From positions 1 to 7,828 of the forward strand of contig JADJSZ010000023.1 of the NCBI GenBank assembly GCA_016711405.1: DNA of 7,828 bases. Reading direction: 5' to 3'. The stretch is from Candidatus Hadersleviella danica. GTDB lineage: Bacteria > Chloroflexota > Anaerolineae > Promineifilales > Promineifilaceae. The first letter of the stretch is position 1. Every line of letters starts with the position of its first letter. Shown in pieces: positions 1-6,589 of the stretch. The notes under the pieces are model-generated. The model saw only the letters and a list, made by a program, of their open reading frames with translations, was not told where the DNA came from and ran no database searches. The position numbers and the translations under genes were made by a program.

Positions 1-4
1 TCTT

Positions 5-1023
5 GATGGATTTCAAGGAGCAGAGCCAAGTTGCAAAAAGTGAGCAGGAAATTTAGCATAGACCAAAAATACAAAGGTGATTGTCTCATGCTAAACATTC
101 TCAATTTGATCGATGAAGCCAAATGCTATGAAATGGTGCGAACCTTGAGATGGCCAAAGGAAATCCATTGCCCCCATTGCGATCATGTTTGGGTCAAAAA
201 ACGAGGATTTCATAACACATCTCTACATCGCCAAGATATAGGTGCAAGGCGTGTGAACGACAATTCGATGATTTGACTGACACCATCTTTGCAGGTCACC
301 ATCAACCCCTGCGTGTCTGGATGTTGTGTTTGTATTTGATGGGTCTGAATCTATCGAACCACCAAATTGCGGCTGAATTAGGTCTTAACAAGGATGATGT
401 GCAAAAGATGACAACCCAATTGCGGTCTGGTGTGGTGGAGAAAAAAAAGAGGTTATCCTGAGGGGTGAAGTTGAATTTGATGAAGTGTATCTGGTGGCAG
501 GTCACAAGGGGCATCCTCAAGCTGTGGCGGCCAAAAAACGAAAGGGCGACGCAATCGCCTCCAAAGGCAGTCAGGGGCGGGGCACTTTGGAAAGGAAAAA
601 CCACCCATTTGGGTCTCATTCGGAATGGTGAAGTCGTTCTTAAGATGTTAGCCAACGTCCAACAAGCGACGATTAAACCAGTCATTCAAGAGGTTGTGGC
701 TATGGGAGCAAGGTTTTTTACAAACGAATACGCCTTTATTTACAATCGGTTGACGGCATGGGGATACAACCATCAGACGGTCAACCATTCGCAAAGCGAA
801 TATGCTCGCGATGAGGATGGGGATGGTTTCATGAAGTCCATACCAACACGATTGAAGGATTGTGGTCATTGTTAAGGTCTTGGTTGCGACCGCATCGGGG
901 CATTTCCCAAGAGAAGTTGCCGATTTATTTGGGTTTCTTTGAGTTTGTTCATAATTCTCGTAAACGAGGGCAGGCTCTTTTGCCTTCTTTGATTGAAATT
1001 TTGGTAGCTCCTTGAAACACATC
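5..1023 (+). mobile_element. IS1595-family (ISXO2-like) insertion sequence
   Basis: A complete insertion sequence of about 1.02 kb. Its ends are an imperfect 17-bp inverted repeat: GATGGATTTCAAGGAGC at 5-21 and its reverse complement at 1007-1023, matching at 15 of 17 positions with the inner 11 bases (TTTCAAGGAGC) perfect. Between them lies a single transposase gene of the IS1595 type. The transposase stop codon (1013-1015) lies inside the right repeat. Only four bases precede the left repeat in the window, so the 8-bp target duplication expected for the family cannot be tested. Base composition is lower in GC than the host genes and the element has no CGGCCG word, which suggests acquisition from elsewhere. 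It sits directly before the remains of a beta-propeller gene that it probably interrupted. Confidence 0.8.
88..1015 (+). pseudogene. IS1595-family transposase (ISXO2-like DDE), frameshifted
   Basis: Transposase that would cut and paste the surrounding element. The start is ATG at 88, preceded by AAAGGTGA seven bases upstream. Reading across frames: an N-terminal zinc ribbon (CPHC, then CKAC), FDDLT, a helix-turn-helix-like stretch, EVEFDEVYLVAGHKG with the first catalytic Asp, then TNEY, and the C-terminal block NTIEGLWSLLRSWLRPHRG with the catalytic Glu. The frame changes at about 233, at 441-449, twice between 590 and 612, and at about 828. Each break is repaired by adding one base to a short homopolymer. 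The usual second acidic residue, Asp in TDEY, is Asn here (codon 723-725). Family assignment is firm. As read the gene cannot make a full protein, but sequence error could explain the frame breaks. Confidence 0.85.
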
Positions 1024-1577
1024 TTGAGCCTAATTTATTTAGATGACCGCATTACCCTCACTTATCGTTGGAGCTATGGGGGAGGCTTATTAAACGCCAT
1101 CGAAACGGATAGCCAAAAACAGCTCTGGCAATATAACGGTGATATCGGGTCGTTTTTCGTTGAAAAGATATTCTGATACTTGGGAGTACTCAGAATAAAG
1201 GTGTTGGCACTATATCAGCGATAGATTTAATGACAGGTGAAACAAAATGGACTTATGACAAAGTTGTCAGCAATGTGGCTTTAGGTGATTCTAAAGTTTA
1301 TTTTTTCCAATTAGCTAAAGATGCTGAATGGAGACAAGATGTTGCGATACCAGCACTAATACCTGTAGTGGATATAAATAGTGGAGAACGAATATCTACC
1401 TTAAATTTTATTCCCGAAGGTATTAAGCCCATGTATGGAGTAAATTCCTATAATGTTTGGTATACGGTGACCTTGTTGCTGTGTATTTTGGAGATAGCCA
1501 CCATTTTTTTTTCGCCTTTCAATTCACACCGCCCTCCTCGGCGTCCCCCTCCACCACCCACCCATAAAAAAACCTAG
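1024..1577 (+). pseudogene. PQQ-like beta-propeller protein, 5'-truncated fragment
   Basis: The 3' part of a protein with PQQ/WD40-like beta-propeller blades; its specific role is not recognisable. Two or three blade signatures are visible: LLNAIETDSQKQLWQY (about 1087-1134), TISAIDLMTGETKWTY (about 1209-1256) and VDINSGERIS. These are the A-x-D-x-x-T/S-G-x-x-x-W pattern of such repeats. The first signature is in frame 1 and the second in frame 3. One added A in the A-run near 1162-1165 joins them as VEKDILILGSTQNKG. The coding trace starts immediately at the right end of the IS1595 element, so the N-terminal part was probably separated by that insertion. The last 40 or so residues as read are low-complexity proline; another frame from about 1455 (LVAVYFGDSHHFF, stopping at 1565-1567) looks more like a closing blade. 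Confidence 0.6.
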
Positions 1578-1600
1578 CAAGCCTACACGGCCTGCTAGGT
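1566..1600 (-). terminator. Intrinsic terminator of the minus-strand repeat gene
   Basis: An 8-bp stem (ACCTAGCA at 1572-1579 with TGCTAGGT at 1593-1600) continues through one A-C mismatch into GCC/GGC and closes on the loop TACAC. On the minus strand it is followed by a run of T (1572-1566). The T-run is on that side only, so it serves the minus-strand gene ending at 1631 and not the + strand beta-propeller fragment. Confidence 0.85.
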
Positions 1601-1630
1601 CGCCACACATCTCCCCAAACGAACCACAAC

Positions 1631-2110
1631 CTACCGCTTAATCTCGCTGGCGCGTTTGCCACCAGCTTGCTCATACTCATTGCTATCCTTGCCGTAAATA
1701 GCACCCACGGCCGCCAACATCCGCGCCGATAGCAGGTTCAACCCCTTCTCCTCCGCCTGAAAATCATTCAGCAACGCATCCAGCCTTCCCCCAAATAGGT
1801 TCCTGTTGGGAGGTAGGAGGTTCCTCTTGGAAGGTAAGAGGTTCCTATTGGGAGGTAAGAGGTTCCTATTGGGAGGTAGGAGGTTCCTGTTGGGAGGTAG
1901 GAGGTTCCTCTTGGAAGGTAAGAGGTTCCTGTTGAGAGGTAAGAGGTTCCTGTTGGAAGGTAAGAGGTTCTTGTTGGGAGGTAGGAGGTTCCTCTTGGGA
2001 GCTGAGGGTTCCTGTTGGGAGGTAGGAGGTTCCTCAAAACATCGTAGAAATAAGGCTGGTAGGTATTGCTGTAACGTAAAACTCCTCTTGCCCTCTCCTG
2101 CCCCCCCCAC
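1631..2110 (-). CDS. Unrecognised small protein with heptapeptide repeats
   Basis: Function unknown. As read it has 159 residues from a GTG start at 2110-2108; this start is weakly supported. The C-terminal 50 residues look like a genuine conserved domain: LDALLNDFQAEEKGLNLLSARMLAAVGAIYG and the end KDSNEYEQAGGKRASEIKR, basic and probably helical. The middle is about eleven copies of a seven-residue repeat with consensus NLLPPNR, encoded by 21-bp DNA repeats. One DNA unit (near 2001-2007) is 20 bases long. Restoring one base there would join the array to a different N-terminal frame reading RYSNTYQPYFYDVLRNLLPP, which looks more protein-like than the frame as read. The true N-terminus is therefore uncertain. 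No signal peptide or membrane segment is visible. A strong terminator follows at 1600-1566. Confidence 0.55.
   Translation of the reverse strand: MGGAGEGKRSFTLQQYLPALFLRCFEEPPTSQQEPSAPKRNLLPPNKNLLPSNRNLLPLNRNLLPSKRNLLPPNRNLLPPNRNLLPPNRNLLPSKRNLLPPNRNLFGGRLDALLNDFQAEEKGLNLLSARMLAAVGAIYGKDSNEYEQAGGKRASEIKR
1798..2035. repeat. Array of twelve 21-bp tandem repeats
   Basis: Copies of a 21-bp unit beginning GGTTCCTGTTGGGAGG start at 1798, 1819, 1840, 1861, 1882, 1903, 1924, 1945, 1966, 1987, 2007 and 2028. The last is cut off after GGTTCCTC. The period is exactly 21 except for one unit of 20. Variation is confined to a few positions (CTGTTG, CTCTTG or CTATTG; GGGAGG, GGAAGG or GAGAGG; TAGGA or TAAGA). 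The array lies inside the minus-strand gene and codes for heptapeptides. There are no unique spacers, so it is a minisatellite and not a CRISPR. Confidence 0.95.
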
Positions 2111-2143
2111 CTCTACAACGTTACAGGCACAACGAACCCATTA

Positions 2144-2177
2144 ACCATTCACAATTAAACATTCACCATTCACAATT
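2144..2177. repeat. Short direct repeat in the intergenic region
   Basis: The 13-base word ACCATTCACAATT occurs at 2144-2156 and again at 2165-2177, 21 bases apart, with a similar AT-rich stretch between. It lies between the start region of the minus-strand repeat gene and the start of the penicillin-binding protein gene, which are divergently arranged. It may be a degenerate intergenic repeat. No convincing promoter boxes were found in this gap. Confidence 0.6.
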
Positions 2178-2235
2178 CCCCCGCTCCCCCTACGGCCGCT
2201 TTAATCCTCGTTCTCTTTGTGTTACAAAAGAACCC

Positions 2236-4731
2236 ATGAAACGCACCCGCTTTTTACGCCTCCTCCCACTCCTCCTCCTCGCCCTCCTCGGCGGCACATG
2301 GTACTGGCTCTTCGGCGACCTGCCCGCGCCCGCCGAACTCACCAACCGCCTCGCCACCCCCTCCATCCACATCACCGATAGAAACGGCCGCTCCCTCTAC
2401 AACATCCTCGACCAACAGGGCGGCCGACACACCAACCTCCCCCTCGAGCAAATCCCCCTTGCCCTGCAACAGGCGACCATCGCCACCGAAGACCGCAATT
2501 TTTATGCCAACCCCGGCGTAGACCTCGAAGGCATCGCCCGCGCCCTGTGGATTAACCTGCAAGGGGGCGAAGTGCTGGCGGGCGGTAGCACCATCACCCA
2601 ACAACTGGCCCGCAACTTATTGCTGGCGGCCGACGAGCGCACTGAACGCACCGTGCGCCGCAAACTGCGCAAAGCTGGTTGGCGTGGCGCATCGCCCGCA
2701 CCTTCAGCAAAGATGAAATCCTCGCCATCTATCTCAACCAGAGCTATTACGGCGGATTGGCCTATGGGGTTGAAGCCGCCGCTGCAAACCTACTTTGGCC
2801 ACCCCCGTCAGCCAACTCACCCTCGCCGAATCCGCCCTACTGGCAGGGGCTGACCCCAAACCCCGCCCTCTACAACCCCTCCTCTACCCCGGGCGGCGCA
2901 AGAACGCCAGCAAACAGTCTTGCGTCTCCTGCGCCAAGAAGGGTACATCACGGCCGACGAATACGACCTCGCCCTGCGCCAACCCCTGCGTTATTCGGCC
3001 AACCCCTACCCCATCCGCGCCGCTCATTTTGTCATGATGGTGCAATCAGCCCTCGACGACTTGTACACCCCTGAGATGTTGTACGAAAGCGGTGGCCTCA
3101 TCGTGCGCACCACGCTCAATTTGGATTGGCAAACAGCGGCCGAGGACACCGTTTCCCATCAACTCGAACGGCTTAATGACCCCAACTATGCGGGGATTGG
3201 CTCGCAGGCGGACAACGCGGCCGTGGTTGCTCTAGACCCCGCCACGGGGGAAATCGTCGTCCTCGTCGGCAGTCCCGACTTTTTCGACAACGACATCAGC
3301 GGCGCCATCAACATGGCCGTGCAACCCCGCCAGCCGGCTCCGCGCTCAAGCCCTTCATCTATGCCTTGGGGATGGAGCCACAAGCGGGCACGTCATCAGC
3401 GCGTTTCACGGCCGCCACCATGTTCGTAGACGTGCGCACCAGCTTCACCACCCGCAGAAACCTATGTGCCCGTCAACTTCTCCCGCACCGGCACGGCGTC
3501 ACCCTGCGCGAGGCGTTGGGTTCCTCGCTGAACATTCCCGCCGTGCAAGCGTTAGACCAGATTGGCATGGAGACCGCCCTCGGCCGTTTGCCCCACTTTG
3601 GCTTTGCCCTACCCCGCCGCCCGATGAGTACGACTTGGCGCTCGCCCTTGGCGGCGGCGAAGTAACCCTCCTCGAGCTAACCACCGCCTACGCCATGTTG
3701 GCCAACGGCGGCGAACTCATCCCCCCTCGCTTCATCTTAGACATCACCACCGTTGGCGGGGAGGTGCTTTATACCGCGCCCCCCCGCCCCCAACAGGTGT
3801 TGGATGAGCGCGTGGCGTGGCCTCTCAGCGATATTCTGAGCGACAACCCGAAGCCCGTCACATCTCTTTTGGACGCAACAGCGTGTTGAACGTGGGGCGC
3901 ACAGCGGCCGTCAAAACGGGCACCACCAACGACTTTCGCGATAACTGGACAGTTGGCTACACCCCCAGCATCGCCGTCGGCGTATGGGTGGGCAATGCTG
4001 ACCAATCCCCATGCTGGATGCCACAGGGCTGACGGGCGCAGGCATCTGGCACAACACGTTGCGCCAAATCTTGCGTAACACTCCTGAACAGTTCTTTGAA
4101 CAACCAAATGGGTTCACCCAACAAACTGTCTGCTACCCGTCAGGGTTGTTGCCCACGGCCGTTTGCCCCTACCAGCAACTGGAATGGTTCATCGCAGGCA
4201 CGGAACCCACCACGGCCGACACGCTCTATCAGCAACTGTTCCTCGATAAGCTGACAGGTCACCTCGCCACCGAGGCCACGCCTCCCCAAGACCGCATCCA
4301 AAAGTTGGTGCTCGATTTGCCCCCCACGGCACAGCCTTGGGCGGAGGCGCAGGGCATTACGTTGTTGAGCCAAGTGCAATTGGGGGATGGGGAGCAGGGG
4401 AGCAGGGGGGCAGGGGAGCCAATGACGAATGAGCAAGGACCACCCGCCCGCATCTACCTCCTCTCCCCCGATAACAATCTTACTTATCGCCTCTCCCCTT
4501 CCCTACCCGCCGACGCGCAAAGATTGCGGCTGTTGGCCGCGGCCGATTTGCCGTTGGCGGAACTCACTTTTTGGTTAAACGAAGAGCCTTTGGCCACCCT
4601 CACGACCGCTCCCTACGAATTCTGGTGGCCGCTCACCCTCGGCCAATTCACCCTCACCGTCACCGCCCGCACCCCAGCGGCGAGCTAGTCCAAGCGCGGC
4701 CGTGCAATTTACTGTGCGCGAGGAAGAATAA
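2236..4731 (+). CDS. Class A penicillin-binding protein, PBP1C-like, frameshifted
   Basis: Bifunctional peptidoglycan synthase: an N-terminal glycosyltransferase polymerises lipid II and a transpeptidase cross-links the stems, outside the cytoplasmic membrane. The start is ATG at 2236; residues 8-27 form a membrane anchor. Glycosyltransferase (GT51) motifs are ATEDRNFYANPGVD (residues 83-96, Asn where His is usual) and GGSTITQQLARNLL (116-129), then ILAIYLNQSYYGG. Transpeptidase motifs are GSALKPF (Ser codon 3339-3341), SSLN and VKTGTT (Lys codon 3913-3915). A Cys-rich stretch (VCYPSGLLPTAVCP) and a C-terminal beta domain resembling BiPBP_C point to PBP1C, about 830 residues in all. The frame breaks about ten times, for example near 2672, 2790, 3334, 3455, 3625, 3855, 4007, 4677 and 4695. 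Resolved breaks include C-run losses and a few gains. All key motifs survive, so assembly error is more likely than decay. Confidence 0.88.
4382..4418 (+). repeat. G-run tract encoding a linker in the PBP
   Basis: Tandem GGGGAGCA/GGGGGGCA units give at least five runs of four or more G on the + strand, a possible G-quadruplex. The tract codes for a low-complexity linker (QLGDGEQGSRGAGEP) immediately before the C-terminal beta domain. It reads like a dispersed intergenic-type repeat that has entered a coding region in frame. Confidence 0.75.
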
Positions 4732-4760
4732 GTTATTCGTTATTGGTTATTCGTTATTGG
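4732..4760. repeat. TTATTCGTTATTGG direct repeat after the PBP stop
   Basis: The 14-base word TTATTCGTTATTGG occurs twice in tandem, starting within a base or two of the TAA stop (4729-4731) of the penicillin-binding protein. Related words occur on the far side of the mobile elements at 6590-6604 and 6629-6662, so the elements appear to have split one repeat tract between the two convergent genes. Confidence 0.8.
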
Positions 4761-4890
4761 GTACAAGTGTGTTTCATTTCGGTTGGTAACACAAAGTTAG
4801 TACCTCAACATGTCATTCCGAACGAAGTGAGGAATCCCTAAACGCAGCATTAACCTCAATTTGCAGAGGTTTTAGGGATTCTTCGCTTCA

Positions 4891-6279
4891 CTACTCAGAA
4901 ACTAGCACAAAACTACTCGAGTGCGGGGTTATGGGTTCAAGACGTAACCCTAACTTTTCTGCACGTTTTTCCAATGCTTTGAGTGCTCTCTCTTGCTGTT
5001 GTTGATTGTAAGAATCACTGCCTTGATCTACATAGTCAACGCGATTCTTTAACATGTAGTAGATGATACGTGCCAATTTGTGTGCCGTAGCCACAATCGC
5101 TTTAGGTGCCCCGTGACGCTTTGATACGTCGATAAAAGCACCCAAAGCACTCTGGCTACGTATCAAGATTGTGCCGCTACACGTAACGCAGTAGCCACTC
5201 GGTTGTTGGTTTTTTTGGTCTGGCGACGCTTAATCTTACCGCCTGTAATGTCATTTTGTGGACATAAACCCAGCCAAGAGGTGAAATGCTTCTCTGTACG
5301 CCAGTGGCTCATATCAACGCCAATCTCCGTGATAATGGTCTGCGCCGTTAGCCCATCAATACCATCTATTTGGGTCAAGTCAACGCCCGCAATGCGATAT
5401 AAAATCGCTGGCAAATCGAAATGAGCTTGATTTTTTACGCGGCTTCTTTGTGAAGAGTTGGGAGGTGTTGCTGATAGCTCTTCTTCCGTCTCTACTGGTT
5501 GAATCTCGGTGTACATTTTTTCCACTTCTTTATCGACAGCCATAATTTGCTGCCCATAGGTGTCATACAGTTCGACAGCTTGCTGTAAAGCAAAAAGATG
5601 TTCATGACGATAGTTGCCCGTTAGTGCTTTTACAAAATCTTCGGGGCTACACTTGCAACGTGCATGACGGTATTGTAATAAGGTTTGCGGCTCGGTTTCA
5701 CCAGCCAAGATAGCCCGAATGATGCCCATACCCGTTTCGCCTGTAATATCACTTAGTACACGAGTCAATTGTACATTCATTAGCTCCAAAGCTTTTTGCA
5801 TATGTTGAATATGGCTAGATCGATACCGTATCAACATATCCCGATGGCGGGCTAACGCACGCACGGCCTGAATTTCTTCGGCTGGATGAAATGTTGCGCA
5901 ACAGACCGTATGTGTGCAATTGATATAGCCATTGACAATCAGAGATATCTGTTTTACGCCCAGACACATTTTTAAGGTGGTGTGCGTTCACCAAGTAAAC
6001 TTCAAAGCCACGCTTTTCTAGGATGTCATAAAGAGGAATCCAATAGATGCCAGTTGATTCCATAGCCACTGTTTTGATGCGGCAACTCTTCAGCCAATCA
6101 GCCAAGTGGTGTAAATCAACTGTGAATGTACTAAAGCTTTTTATTTGTTGTTCATCGTCAAGGGGTACACAGACATATAGTTCTGATGCCCCGACATCTA
6201 TTCCCGCAGCGTCTGGTTGTATCTGCTCTAAAACATTGAAATCTATGGCCTTCTGTGTTTGATGTTTCTTGGTGCTCAT
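4891..6279 (-). CDS. IS110-family transposase (DEDD/serine recombinase), frameshifted
   Basis: RNA-guided recombinase of the IS110 family. The start is ATG at 6279-6277, with AAGAGG (6294-6289) nine bases upstream. The N-terminal RuvC-like DEDD domain shows GIDVGAS (D28), VAMESTGIYW (E74) and GRKTDISDCQWLYQLHTYGLL (D111, D114). A charged helical middle follows. The C-terminal Transposase_20-type domain shows RIAGVDLTQIDGIDGLTA, HFTSWLGLCPQNDITGGK, TKKTNNRVATALRVAAQS and GAPKAIVATAHKLARIIYYML. The position usually occupied by the catalytic serine (SGGK-type motif) is Thr here. The frame breaks near 5890-5896 (GLLRTFHPAEEIQAV is restored by removing one base) and near 5165 (one T missing). A compensated out-of-frame stretch may lie at about 5112-5130. 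The stop TAG falls in the target flank. Confidence 0.88.
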
Positions 6280-6288
6280 CGTTTTATG

Positions 6289-6294
6289 CCTCTT
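6289..6294 (-). promoter_or_regulatory. Ribosome binding site of the IS110 transposase
   Basis: AAGAGG on the minus strand, nine bases before the ATG at 6279-6277. It supports the chosen start, since no better-spaced start is seen nearby. Confidence 0.6.
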
Positions 6295-6306
6295 GAACGT
6301 TGAATT

Positions 6307-6451
6307 CGTTTAGACCTGATTATCTTTGTTCAAGCGTAAGCTACTCAACAGGGTCTTGCGGCCACCATTCATAAAACCGTTGATAATCAGAACCACTCTC
6401 AGAAACGGGTTCTTAGACACCAATTCAAAGTCGGTCTTAACTGTCTAAACG
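6307..6451 (-). ncRNA. Candidate bridge RNA of the IS110 element
   Basis: IS110 recombinases are known to use a structured RNA from the non-coding end of the element, with loops that match donor and target DNA. Here about 145 bases upstream of the transposase hold: an outer 9-bp perfect stem (CGTTTAGAC at 6307-6315 with GTCTAAACG at 6443-6451); an adjacent 9-bp perfect stem (CTGATTATC at 6316-6324 with GATAATCAG at 6382-6390); a hairpin CGTAAG/CTTGCG with loop 6341-6354; and a hairpin AGAACC/GGTTCT with loop 6395-6407. The latter loop carries an 11-base match to the joined element ends, and the former a 7-base match to the target. An alternative stem TTAGACA/TGTCTAA (6413-6419, 6442-6448) competes with the outer one. 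The minus strand is inferred from the usual direction with the transposase. The RNA ends are guesses. Confidence 0.6.
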
Positions 6452-6458
6452 TAGAGGC

Positions 6459-6489
6459 ATAATATGACATTCACGAGTGGAGTGGGCAA
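6459..6489 (-). promoter_or_regulatory. Possible promoter of the structured RNA
   Basis: On the minus strand TTGCCC (6489-6484) and TATTAT (6464-6459) are separated by 19 bases, slightly long for a sigma-70 promoter. Initiation about seven bases after the second box would start transcripts almost exactly at the outer stem ending at 6451. The match is weak, and a promoter formed across the circular junction is an alternative. Confidence 0.3.
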
Positions 6490-6589
6490 GCTTGTTTCTC
6501 GCTTTTTAGAACGGCTTCGGCCGTGGGGGCTCTCAGAATGACAATCTAACCTCTGGGTTTTTTCTTTTTCAACTGAAATGAAACACACC

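Larger units (their letters stand above)
4897..6536 (-). mobile_element. IS110-family insertion sequence
   Basis: An element of about 1.64 kb inserted in the palindromic repeat. Both junctions share CTCAGAA (4894-4900 and 6532-6538). On the minus strand this is TTCTGAG, containing a CT core dinucleotide of the kind known for IS621. Removing everything between the two CT cores restores the uninterrupted repeat TGTCATTCTGAGTAGTG. On this reading the left end begins CTGAGAGCCCCC and the right end finishes GCTAGTTTCT. There are no terminal inverted repeats, as expected for the family. The transposase fills all but the first 240 bases or so, which form a structured non-coding end. The long non-coding end upstream of the gene places it in the IS110 group and not the IS1111 group. 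The exact ends depend on the assumed core. Confidence 0.8.
4767..6588. mobile_element. Palindromic MITE-like element, split by the IS110 insertion
   Basis: The outer ends GTGTGTTTCATTTCGGTTG (4767-4785) and CAACTGAAATGAAACACAC (6570-6588) are inverted repeats matching at 18 of 19 positions. Inside, 4811-4842 (TGTCATTCCGAACGAAG through GGAATCCCTAAA) pairs imperfectly with 4871-4898 (TTTAGGGATTCTTCGC onwards), continuing at 6537-6543 (AATGACA) once the IS110 element is removed. A central AACCTC/GAGGTT pair lies at 4852-4857 and 4866-4871. GTTAG (4796-4800) also pairs with CTAAC (6546-6550). Without the insertion it would be about 184 bp, almost wholly self-complementary and non-coding: a non-autonomous MITE-like or REP-like element. 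Its own mobilising transposase is not visible here. The inner arms resemble a dispersed bacterial palindrome built on TGTCATTCTGAG. Confidence 0.75.

Noticed and set aside
302..1022. Minus-strand frames opposite the IS1595 transposase
   Set aside because: No recognisable domain, and the plus strand carries a clear transposase.
1572..1600. Terminator for the plus-strand beta-propeller fragment
   Set aside because: There is no T-run downstream of the hairpin on the plus strand; the T-run is on the minus side only.
1798..2035. CRISPR array
   Set aside because: The repeats are directly adjacent with no unique spacers, and they are coding.
1806..2144. Plus-strand reading frame across the 21-bp repeats (GGRRFLLEGKRFLL-type repeats)
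   Set aside because: A 21-bp repeat without stops is open in several frames. The minus strand has a plausible C-terminal domain and a terminator; the plus strand has neither.
2190..2604. Minus-strand frames opposite the start of the PBP
   Set aside because: The plus strand has a membrane anchor and GT51 motifs in the expected order; the antisense frames show nothing.
6511..6524. ACGGC-TTCG-GCCGT hairpin at the IS110 left end as part of the guide RNA
   Set aside because: It is a neat stem with a stable TTCG loop, but it lies outside the proposed RNA and upstream of its possible promoter. It also contains the host word CGGCCG, so its role cannot be decided.
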